From Patiria pectinifera (Eukaryota > Echinodermata > Asteroidea > Valvatida > Asterinidae): a DNA stretch of 64,000 bases. The notes beneath the pieces are model-generated. The model worked only from the letters and a program-made list of their open reading frames with translations, did no database searches and was not told the origin of the DNA. Positions 50,601-62,600 of the stretch are shown here, piece after piece (position 1 is the stretch's first letter; each line of letters starts with the position of its first letter). The stretch is from NCBI GenBank assembly GCA_029964075.1, contig CM057129.1, forward strand, positions 23,303,430-23,367,429. The letters are read 5' to 3'. The position numbers and the translations under genes were made by a program.

Positions 50601-53600
50601 CCCCAGAGGAGGTAATTTGCATTTGTGTCCATTAAACTGAGCTATTTGATCAATCGATCTTGCAAAACATTTATGGTTGAAATGCAAACGGACGAGCACC
50701 CGTTCCTCGCAGTTCAACAATGTTTGTTACATATTGGTCCGTATTATTTATTTCAAGCTGCCAAAATCACTGTATTGTTGCATTGTTTTCATGGAAAAAA
50801 ATATCGAAACAAGCCATCGGAGTACCACAGACAGACAAAGCAAACATGTCTACGAATTGCACAGGTATTTTGTAATTGCCATCACAACACTCTAAACTGT
50901 ACATGTAAAATGCAAGTTTGGTTTCTCATTTTCTTCTCGCCTCTTCTTTATTTATCTTGCAGCCCCTAAGCGTTCTGCTGAAGATGGCGGTTGCCAGAAC
51001 TACAAGCGTGCTCGTGGGGGATCTGGCTCTAAACCAGGGGAGGTGGAGATTCGTTTCTTGATCGAGAGCAAGGTGGGTAGCTCATCCCTGATCCGAGTTT
51101 TCATACACCTCAGGGGTAAACAAAAATAGAAAAATCCCTAGAAAATTGATGGGTTCTCTTCTGGCAAAGTCTTGAGAATTGCAGTCCTAGAAATATCCTG
51201 GGGTGGTTTTTTTTTTTTTTGGGGGGGGGGGAATGTTGACACTTTATACACACTCCGCAATGATCTCTGTTGTGCAGTGTTTGGGTCATACTCAATTCTA
51301 TTAATAGTTTTTGTTAAATTTATTTTTAACAAAGAAGAGTCAAGAAACAAACATTATTTTTTTGGGGGGGGGGGGTACTGGTATGGTCATCCATCCATGG
51401 CATGTACTGTAGCAGAAAAGCTCTTGTGACTTTGGTCTTGTTTTTATTTTTATATTGCAAGCAGTCAAATTTTTACAGTTTCGTACCGCTGTACAGGGTA
51501 TGCCTGAAACTTACATGGTCAAGACAGACATCGTTCTTTAATTTTTCCCGTTATGAGAGCGTTAAAAAAACCAGAAAGAAATGTCTGAAAGAATCATATT
51601 CTATCTTATCACTCGCATCCAATCTTTTCATTCACAATCAAGTTCTCCGACAGTTGCACGCAAAGTGCATAGCAGGTTTTTGTAGTTTGTGTGCTGTACA
51701 TGTATGCACATGGATGTACTCCGTATCTCCAATGTCCATTGGCTACAAGATTTTCCCGATTGCGTCTCCCCATATTAGACAAACTATCCATTACCATCAC
51801 CACGAAACCGCCTCGATAATGTCAGCGAATCTCTTAAGCCATCAACATTTTTCTTAGGATTTCAGAGTTGTTTTTTCCAGTTTTCGTTGAAGTGGCCGTG
51901 GGACATTGTCCTTATCATTAACACCTTCAAGGTTTTTTTTTACCCCCCAAAATATGATAATAAAATAAAATCAAGAAAAAAATTGGAAACGATCCTTGTT
52001 CAACGTTTGTGTGTGTGAGTGTTTCAATTCTTCCTTCTGCGGATGGAACGGCCAAAAGATCTTAAACCCGGGGGGCCAGTGTGGTAAGAGCCACTCTGGC
52101 TGGCACTGAAGACATATTGACTCTTCCCAGCCCAGAGGGGGGGGGGGAGTAGTAGGAACAAACTGGATAATGCAAGGGATAGTTGTCTTAGGCATGTCTT
52201 AAGACTCGGGAAGTGCCCTCCCAAGAGGTTTGTGTTTCCTCTTCCATCTCTCTAAGAGGCGACACGAGACCACTCATCATTTTTTTTTTCCTGTGTCTCT
52301 CTGTCCGTTTTAGGGATGTGGTGGATTATTAAAAAGAAAGACTTAAAAGTCCTCTCTTTGTGAGTCACACTTGCTGGGTTCTGTTATGATCAATGTAAAA
52401 GTATTCTGTTTATGATGTCCGTTTAAAAGCATTCCACTAAAAAGGAACAACAGTAAATTTATATACATGTAAACTCCCCCAAAAATTAAAAATTAAAAAA
52501 ATTAAATGAAGAACATAAAAAGAAAAAATATTAATGTGAGATTGACTTTCTACCCTAACAGTCCTGAATCCTCCAATTTTAATACTATTTTGCACACCCC
52601 CTAGGGAGTTATGGTTACATTTATTCAGTGTTGATACATATGCCTTCCAAAAAATGCTGATAAAATTCAAATAAAAATTAAATTAATGGTCCTCGGAAAG
52701 ATAATAAACCATCGATTTAGGTTGTCTGTTACTGTACATGCAAGTACACATTGATGAATCCAAGCTGTCGTGCGCTGAGCACTCTGATGTGAAATCATGC
52801 ACCGTTTGGGTGGACGCCAGGGGAACGTGAACGGACTGATTATAATATTTGCTCAAACTGATGGGAGGCCATTTCTTAATTGAGTTGACATTTCATCCCT
52901 TGGCTTGGATGTATGCTAATTACTAAAGCAAATTTAATTGCGATTTTTTTTTTTTCCCATGCAACATGTGGTGAAAGCAGCAGAGATTTTCTAGACTTCA
53001 GTGGCTTTGTAATTAGTGAGTAACAAAAAAAAAACCTTGTTAGGAACTCATAATGGCCTGAGTGGGCAGTGGGGTCTTTGTGGGCTCCCTGCATCATTAA
53101 GTGGGCTTCGTACGTCATTAAGTTGGGTATTCAAACAGTTTCCCATTGTTGTTAAAAAAACACAAAACGTGTGCGCACATGGTTCTACCTTTCCCCTAAA
53201 TCCTGTAGGCAGTAATAAACAGTCTTTTTAAAAAAAATTTTTAAGCTGCTGTAATGTTTACAAGTAAAAATCTTGCATACAGGTTTTAATGAGATTGAAA
53301 GTGCATACTGCAGAGAAAAATCTCATTGGCAACGGCATTAAAAAAAAACAGGTTTGAGATGGGGGGGGGGGGGTTGGGGGGAAGAAAATGTAATGAGGTT
53401 GTTATGGGTCGTCCGTTGGACTCTGTTGAGTTGTTAGCATGACAATATTCATGCAGGGATGATTTCCCTAGGTGGTTGTAGGCAGGCCCATTAGTGGCCC
53501 GACTGTTGTACATTATGGACCAGGGCAGGCATGGCAGAGCTGCGGGCTTTTCACATGCTCATTTCCTCCCCACTAATGCGCTGCATGGCCAGGATTTTTT

Positions 53601-56600
53601 CGACGAACCGGGAATCTGGGGTTTTGCTGTCTGCCTGAAAGTTTCTTTCCCGAGGAACGGGCATTCATGACTTGAGATGTATGAAAGGGGACTGAACTAA
53701 AGAGCTTTGGAAAACAAAAAAAATATCTGTGCAACTTAATGATGGTCGGTGGAATAAAATGCGTTTACCAATTGGTGTATTACATGTACATGTAGGCTAA
53801 TTAGGTAATATACATACATTACATGGCAGAAAAAATACTCTGATTTTCACCAAATGTCGTTAAAGGCTACAGTTCTAAAGATATTTTTGTGATTTATATA
53901 ATTTTGTGAAAGAAATTTTGAGTTGTCATAGTTTCTGAGGATCTAACGGTCGAAAGCGACAGAAGGAACTACAGTTTACTACACGGCATACTGAAAAAAA
54001 ATCAAATTTGGATTTCTTTTGTTCCGGGGGTAGAAAAAGTGGGTAGACACTAATTCCAGCACAAAAGGTCCCTGTGAACTTGAAGGATCTGAAGGTCTCG
54101 CATAATCGTATTATGACTTTTTGTTGTGCGTGCGTTATCCTTGAAATATGAAATTCATTCAGTTTGTAGCTGCAGTATTAATAAAAAAAAGCTCTGCATC
54201 TAATTCGTTTATCTCTGTCAGCACAATTGCGAGCCAAGGCCAGCAACTGCAGATGGAAATCACAGCCCATGCATAACAACATGAACAAACCCATTGACTG
54301 AACAGATAATAAAAAACAATGTTTAATATACAGAACTTAGATACTGAAACTACCAACGCCAACAATATGTTGTAACCACCCCCACCCAAAAAAAAATCTT
54401 CCTTGAAGGTGTTTGTGATTGTTATTGACTGAAAAATAAGATTGACACAGTTTGTCCTTGTAAATGGATATAAACTTAACGTTATGGTACTTTGATCAAA
54501 AGTCACGAATTTGTGAGAATAGTCCTGCAAGGCTGCAACATTAAAAGCTTCATCAGAGGATCTTCATCACATACGCTGCATCTCTGTGGTGCTCGGACAT
54601 TGCTGTTCTTTGTATCAGTCACAAAGCCTATTTTCGGCGTCCGGCTGTATAGTGATCCCAGGCTGCTGTTTGTATTGTTTGAATGGTGATTGCTGCCTCT
54701 CCAGTAATTGCTGAGTCTCCTTTGATCACAATGGTCTTTGTTGGAGGGAAAAACCATGCATGGGAGACCAGATTTTTCTTTCTTTCCATAACGATTGTTC
54801 TGCGTCTATCAGAGCAGGCTTGATTGGAGAAGCTTGCTTCAAAACAAAGGGAATGATAGGAAAAAAAACGGTTTGCTACTTTTTCCCCAACCAAATGAAC
54901 TGGCCAGTGGTTTTTTACTTTTTGGTTTTGGTTATAAGCAAACAACAAATATGATGTTCATTAAGATTAGTGGTGAGTTTTCGAGCCTCGAAATGGAAGA
55001 ATGTTCGTGAACTTCAAAAGTACAGTGTGGCTAGACTAAGATTCTGGGTGTTACAAAAATGAATAAGCAAAAGAAAAATTATGATGTTCATCAAGACTAG
55101 TGGTGAGTTTTCGGGCCTCGAAATGGCAGAATGTTCGTGAACTTCGTAAGTACAGTATGAGTAGACTAAGATTCTGGGTGTCTTTCAGCAGGTTTTTTTT
55201 TGGGGGGGGGGAATTTTTTGGATTGATTTTGAATTTCATGAAATAACTTAACGATTTGGCTATCTTGTTATTTTGTCTTTCTACAGAATGCTGGTGGTAT
55301 TATTGGCAAGCGAGGCGAGAACATCAAACGTCTGCGCTCGCAGGTTAGTTTCCACTAACGTCCTGATGTCGGTTCTGTGCTGTTGTGGTTTTGGGTTTTT
55401 TGACGGAGAAAATTGGGAAAAATCTGGATTTAGAAGAAATCATGTTGTCTGCTGTATTGTCCATGATTGTAAGGGATCCTCTGGGCTCACTTCTCCAGGA
55501 AAACGATGTACCCAAATTGAAAAATGGAATCAGCTTTTGAGTGAAACTACTTGATCATTTTGACAGCAGCCAGAGAGACGGTGATAGGAGACGTTTTGTT
55601 GATGTAAAAACAATTCTCAGTTATATTTATTGACGGAATCATAGGTAAATAGCCTCAACATTGGTTTTAGTATTGCATGGTGCTTATGAATACATTGTGG
55701 GTTTTGAAGGAGAAAACTCTAGAAAAAGAGACACCCTTTTACATGCATTTTCTTAGAAAATGTGAGGTTTTTTCGGTATCTTTGAAAATTCACGGAAATT
55801 GATCTTGTGGGTTTAAACTATTGTAGAAGGGGTATCTGTCTGTCAGTCAACAGTGGAATGACATTGAACCATTATCAGACTGATATATACTGAGCCATTA
55901 TCAGATTGCACAGTAAATCAAACCTTACAACGAATGGCCCACTTTAGAAGCTGTGCACAGATTGTTTGCTTATTTTTTTTTTTTTGGAAGTGTCTGTCAT
56001 TCTCAACTCTTGTTGTACAAATACTGTGCTTCTTGATTAACGGGTTCCCATGCCCATTTTCCCATGATGCCCTTCTCTCTTCTCCCCCCTCCATGACTCG
56101 CTGCCCCGCCTTCTCCTCTGTGATTCCGGCCCTGATAACACCAATTTGATGGCCTCCATTTGCGATTGATCGCTGCGTCCGATATCCGCCCACTATGCCC
56201 CATGGTCCGGCCCCTTCGAAACACGGACACGATCCCGACTTCTTCGACCAACGTCCACCGTCCATCCAACGTTCCACCGTTCCACCAACACTCCATGGCC
56301 CGCCTGAACCCCTCGTGGTCCCGTGGTCCAACTTCCACTGGTCCAGTACACTCCCTTTGTAGGCGTGCCCGATTGCAGCGGGCCCGAGCGGTATGTCCTA
56401 ACCAACGAGTGCCAAATTTTTTTTTTATTTTTTTTTTGGCACTCGCCCCACTTGTAGCTCTACCACCTAAGATGTATTCTGCTCTGAAAGACATTTTTTT
56501 TTTGGAAAATCCTGTCATCATTCAAATTTGTTGGGAGTCTATTTTTGTTTATTGGTTTGGTTTGTGTTCCTTTTCACGTTGAAAAGAAAAAGCAAATTGC

Positions 56601-59600
56601 AAATTATTATTTTTGGGGTTCCTTTTGGTGAGAACTGAGAGGATTTGCGTGACAGAGAGATTTAGTGAAGTATGCAGTACCAAGTTGCAGTGGATATTAC
56701 AAAAAGGCAAAAGTATTGCATTTGTAGTTGTCAAAATGGTAAGAATAAAGTGAGAGTATTGGATTAAGTTAGGGTACGTGCACGTGTTCCAAATACATGT
56801 ACTCTAGCAAGGTAAATGTACATCTGTAAAAGAGACTAATTTACTATAAGTAAAATGGTGGTTTTTTTCACATACATGTGTAGAAACATGTGTCTTTGTG
56901 TTTTTATGAGGGACATTTGTTCTTCTGTGTCTGAGGTGCTGCCATTCCATGCTCTAAGCTTACACACATTTTGCAGTCATGCCTGCAAAGCTCCATGGAA
57001 GTGATTTTTTTTCTTCTGATCTCATCTTGAAAATCATGTTGCATTAGATTTGTTATCTGTGTTCTTTTTTTTTTTCATTAGCCCTTTTAGTGTACATGTA
57101 CTTAAAAAAAAAATCCCCCAAAACATGCTCCATACATACACGTTGACATTGTACCGGTATGTGTTTGTGATTAGCTTATACAAGTAGATGTCTTCAGCAT
57201 TTTGAGTGTAGACTAACAAATGTGTAATAATTAACACAAGTTATTGTGAAGATGTAGCAGAAATGTGTTGGTCCGCAGTTTACTCATAGATCTATATACT
57301 GTGTACATGCAACTACAACATATGGGGGCAGAAGGCTGTTTGTTTCATTTGAAGACATCAAATACATGTAACATGTAAATTATATACATGTACATGTTTT
57401 TGAATAAATACAATACATTTGTACATACATACATCAATAATTAAACCAAATGCAGAAGTTGATCTTAAAAAAAAGTTCTGTCTCAAAATGTTCACATTTT
57501 TAGATTCTGTTGGTAAAAACTACTCTAGTTTAATTAATTGTTTCATGAAATATTTCAAGAAAATATTTATTTTGTCTCCCAGAAACTAGAAATCTTGAAG
57601 TTGGTCAGCGAACAAGAAGAATTGCTATTTACATTTGGTGTATATTGGATTTAATGACATTTGCTTGCTTAAAAACAAACCTGCTCCTCTCCCAAAGAGA
57701 GATGCAAGAGCACACATTTTTTTCACCAATCTTCAATTTGCCCTGTTGTCGTAAATATACAAAAATATCCATTTTTAAGTTTGGGCGTTTTGTCCATGGT
57801 TCGAACCGGTCCTAAATGGCTAAATTCCATTTTGCTTCTTCTTTTTTTTCCACTTGTATTCTATAACCCATGCTTTTTTGGTTTGTGTGAGGGATCTTGG
57901 CTAACACCTGTCCAAAGGTAGACAAATTGATTCCTTTTTCATTCCAAATTTCTGTTTCTGCTGAACATCAGGACGCTCTCTCATAATGCTAGACATGTAG
58001 CTCAGGGTCTATATACAAGTCTTTTGTTGGTGTTTTTTTTTTATATTAATTTTGGCTGGACGACAATGCAGAATTCTTTGAGGTGCCATATTCTTTTTTG
58101 ATTCGTGGGTAAATTTGGTTCCCCACTGATGCTCTGGTTCCGGGAGTCATCCACACCAATACACATATCCAGTGTGCCGTATCAGACGATAACAATTAAC
58201 TGATTGATTATTTGATTGATTGATTGATGGTTTGATCAATCAGCATAACTGAAATGGATTGTGCATCAAATTTCATTTGTTTTTTTTCCAGAGAGTTACT
58301 CATGCTTATTTGTCTGTATTTTTGCTTCCCCCTTCCCCCGTCTTTGGCACGTGCAGCATGGTTACCATCAAGGCAGATTTGGACACCGTTATTGACTGCT
58401 TGGTGGAATGTGTCAACCTTCAGCAGGTTAGTTCCATGAAAAACAACAAATCTTACCTGTGTTTTCAAGAACCTTGGCAAAAAAATATGTGCTTCTGTGT
58501 CCCACATTGGCAATGGGCTTAGATACATGTGTGAACAAGATTTACCACGGAAATATACAAGTAGATCTGCAGGTTAGCAAAATCGATGATGTTGAGGTTT
58601 TTTCCCGATGATTTCGAGAAAATCGAGTTTTTTCTAGTGAGTCTTTCTTTTTAACACGACAATAAATTTCACTTGAACTATCCACGTACATTACACGTAA
58701 AGTGTTGTAGATTTTTTTGTTTTTAAATGTCATCTGTCTAAATCTGTTGTGGTCAGAAATCAACGGAGGGAGTGCCAGAGGTGCGTCTGCTTGTTCATCA
58801 GAGCCACGCAGGGGCCATCATTGGACGCAGCGGCTTCAAGATCAAGGAGCTCCGTGCAGTAAGTCGGGCCGCACTTTCTTAAGCTTCTAACTCAATATAC
58901 CACTGCAACCTTTCACTGCGAAATAAGCTGATAGTCCAAATTGCCGTTTTGCGGTAGAGTGGGAAAAAGCTGAAAATTCAAGGGGGGGGGGGGGAGTTGG
59001 TTTTTGTTTTTAAGAAAACCTAAAAAATGTGAGTCCACCTCCACCATTCCCTATTTCTTTTAGTTCTGCAGTCTACAACAATCAGTGTGATAATTTTCAG
59101 AAAACCAAAGCTGTATGTACATGTAAGGCCTCCAGCTTTACTACGTTTTGTCACCCTCCAAATTTCGGTCCAAAGATATAGGCCCTACCTGTACATTTTT
59201 GGTATAACCACAGAGTATACATGCTTGTATACTCTCTGGTGCACTCTCTGAAAGATTGGTGTATTTTAAATGTGGGGGGAAAATCACCAAATAGATTTTT
59301 TTTTTATCTTAGTATTACCATAATCCTAACAGTTAATCAATGGATTTTGTCGAACAGTCCACAGGGTATTCCAAGCCCTGAAGGCACATGTACATGCATT
59401 GTCACTGCAAGTGGATACATCAGATATTTAATCTCGGGCTAATCCGAATTCTTCAATAATCTTTCGGAGGCCATCAACTGTCCGGGGAGACGAAGGAAAA
59501 GCTGTCAAAGTAGTTGTTTTTGTCGCAATATGTTTTCCTGACAGCTTCGGCAACGCTGACTTACATGTACCTCTCATCACACAAAAAAATAATCTGGTCC

Positions 59601-62600
59601 CGAGAAACCTGGCCATATCCTTCATAAATGGACTGCCAGACAGAAAAGTACCTGCAGGGGACATATCTATTATTTCATCGCACTTGCTGAATTTGATATC
59701 ATCCCGAATGAAATCGTATACGACTTGGCAAATTTTTTGACATCTGCGTATTAAATAAAGTCATCCTGGAAACGAATTATATATTTATTGAGGAAGAGCT
59801 TGGTAATCTCTTTAGAATATCTCCAACAACAAAAAAACTGGAATATCTGATCCTTATTTGTGCTGGTCGGGTTTTTTGTAATTTTTGTTTTGTTTTGGCA
59901 AGTCGCCAGCTGTCCGTTGGGACGACAGCTGGTATTGGATAGGTGGGTTCTCATCATTTTCGTGGCCGGATGCAGGGCTGAGGGGGGAGAGAACGCTCCC
60001 TGTCTCTCATTGATTCTCCCCTCTCCTTCTCCCCTTCCAAGACATATCTTGTCACCTTGTCCTCCCGTCAATGGCGGATCCTCCTAATTGTATCCGAGAT
60101 GGGCGAGTGCATTGGGACGAACCCAGGTGTTAAGACGTAATGATATCAGAAGTATTGATTGGGAATGCGAGAAAGGGGAAATTACACTGGAGGGCTTCAG
60201 GCCGGCCCAAAAACAATATGGCTCGTTGACAACGATAATAATAATGCAGTGTTCGCCTAGACAATCAATATCCACACGACATTCTGGACATTAAATAGCT
60301 CGGTTGTAATTCTCTTGTAAAGTGATTCCTTGCAACTGACTGACGGCTCCGTATTAAAGACATGTTGTGCAGAAAGAAGTACGTAAGATAAATACATAAG
60401 ACAAGATCTTTACCAATCGGTTTGCACTTTTGTGTAGTGTTTGGGACAATGGATGTAGCGATGACTCAGACAATTTGTCTCTCTCTCTCTGTTAAATTTA
60501 ATTTCAAATAAATCTAGAGTCCTAATATATTAGGGGAAAGTTAGGTATGGTAAAAATTACAATCTGAAAATTCCTTGAACAAGTTTGGAAAAAAAAAATC
60601 TGCATTATTGATGTCAAATTTTATATGAAGTTCCAAGATTTTACATGTTCAAAATTTGGGCTGATTCCAAGCCTTTAGAGACTTTAATTGGTCCGTACAT
60701 GCATCTCGATGTTTAATTTGTTTCACGTTTGTTTGTCTTTGTAGGCATCTGGCGCAACTATCAAGGTGTACTCAGAGATGTGTCCCAGTTCAACGGAACG
60801 CATAGTTCAAGTCAGCGGCACCACAGCCGTCATTGCCAAGGCAGTCAGGGGTATTATGGAACTGATAGAGGAGGTGGGTAATGATCATGATAAGAAACAA
60901 ACAGTACTGAGTGAATAGTCTGTGAATGATAACACATTTGCTGAGAGATTCTTGTCTGCTGAGAGGTATCGCAATATGAATCCCAGTACAGTTTGTTGGT
61001 GCTGTCTTGCAGGAAATATTGCATAGCAATATGGGTCATTCCATACATTTGGGATCCACTTTTTTTTTTTACTGTCCCTGTTACATCTGACATCTGTGAT
61101 TTTATAATTCTGATGCAATCTTTCAAGGTAGTCGTCCTCCAAAAGTCATTATGAATAGCAAGCTACGTACTCAACAAGTAAACAATCTTTTGAAGTCATT
61201 CTCTTAATGATACTTGAATGGCAAAAAACAATACCAAGGTAACGGGGAAAGAAAAAAGGTCCCACTTTGGACCCAGAATTTATTTAATGACCAGTATGTA
61301 TGATCTGAGAACGAGTGACAAACATTTGACTTGTCTGTGCTGAGCAAATTCCATGCCGAGTATTTTCAGTAAAATTGGCTGCTGGTGTTACCCACGAGGG
61401 CTTTGTCCGTTTTTCTCGCAATCTTGCAGGTCCCGATCAAGGGCTTCTGCCAGAAGTACGACCCCTTCTGCGCCAAGGAGTATGTGGCCCACGACTATGG
61501 CGGCTTCACCTCTGAACAGCACTGGGAAGGCAACCGGGGCTGGGGGCGTCGGGGTGGATCCGGGGGCGGTGGCGGTGGTGGTGGTGGTGGTGGAGGAGGC
61601 TTCCGTCGGGGCGGGGGACGTATGGACTCCCATGGGCACATGGGTGGCGGGGGTGGGGGTGGGGGCGGCGGTGGTGGTCGTGATTTTGGAGCCGGCGGTG
61701 GCGGCGGATTCTACAGGGATGATGGCGGTTTCAGGAGAGGAGGAGGATTTGGCGGTGGGAGGGGTCGAGGAGGAGACAGGGGAGGAAGGATGGAGAGAGG
61801 GGGCGGTGGCCGTCGGAATTTCAGGTGAGTAGCCAGAGCAAACCCTAACCCTGCTGAATCCAACAGGATCCAACAATATCATAAATCCCCCGTTGGAGCC
61901 TGTTGGATTGAGCAGTAAACCCCTGGTACAAATGTACAGGTATATATTCAGAGTCGGATTCTGTTGGGTACTGATAAATAATGCCAAGTTGGACTCTGTT
62001 GGATCCAGCCGACAACTAAAATTTAGGCACAGTTGGATTCTGTTGGATTTAGCAGGAAGTAACCGTTGGTCCCCGTTGGATTTAGCAGGGTAGTCCTGAG
62101 GAACCCTTAGGGGGTGACGGTTAATGGCTTATGGTAACCAAAAATGCCTGCCAACTATAGCAAAGCGTAACCTAAGTTACACTGTTACATGTATGTTGTG
62201 TTATGTCTGAAAAAATTGCATGTTACTGAAAAGTATGTGCTGTTATGCTCTGTTATGTCTGTTACAAAGAACTTGTATATTGAGTAGTTTGCAATGAAAC
62301 TTGCTGTAGCTACATTATCTATTCACACATACATATATTTACTGAGAATTATCTTCAGAATACATTTGTACTTCGGCTATTTGAAATACACATACTGAGA
62401 TTTCTTATTTGTTGTGTGGTTTTTTTTCTCTTTTTTGTAGTGATGATTCATTTGGCGGTGGTGCTGGTGGAGGATTTTCTCAGCAGGGTGACGTAAGTAC
62501 TGACTGAGGTTTTGACCAAGACGTTAAACCTAAATAGTACAGTTGAAACAAAGTGGGTTGTTGCAAACATGGCCGCAGATGTTATCCATTTCAAAATCTG

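Larger units (their letters stand above)
32646..50962 (+). other. HNRNPK: hnRNP K intron 1 (18.3 kb)
   Basis: Phase-1 intron with GTGAGT donor and CTTGCAG acceptor. It holds no exon I can support. It contains pure C runs (42192-42206, 43249-43260, 46075-46085, 49359-49368, 50115-50125, 50434-50447), G runs (for example 43750-43767), ACATGTAC clusters, a CpG-rich block at 41881-42095 and a small AAGCTTTGCCC triplet at 44400-44425. Unlike the DNA left of the gene, no inverted-repeat element was seen here. Such large first introns often hold regulatory sequence; that is inference. Confidence 0.8.
51073..55286 (+). other. HNRNPK: hnRNP K intron 2 (4.2 kb)
   Basis: Phase-0 intron inside KH1. It contains G runs near 51220, 51365, 52138 and 53361, a short telomere-like-ended repeat at 52551-52618 and a 100-bp duplication at 54951-55180 just before exon 3. 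No other gene was recognised. Confidence 0.8.

Noticed and set aside
55081-55110. Resemblance to microRNA mir-7 (AAGACTAGTG), expected because mir-7 lies in hnRNP K introns in vertebrates and flies
   Set aside because: Only ten bases match, the GGAAGAC seed is absent and no partner arm forms a miRNA hairpin. I saw no other mir-7-like sequence; it may lie in a later intron outside the window.
56370-56376. Alternative acceptor TAG inside exon 4
   Set aside because: It would join exon 3 in the wrong frame and drop residues that align with KH1 (YTPFVG).
56003-56582. Overlapping frames of 137-172 codons around exon 4
   Set aside because: They arise from the stop-poor C-rich intron end; only the 44-nt exon 4 frame has homology.
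61388-61987. 199-codon open frame on the minus strand and a 159-codon + frame at 61353-61832
   Set aside because: Both are shadows of the GGN-repeat exon 8 of hnRNP K; the frame with KH2 linker homology is the real one.
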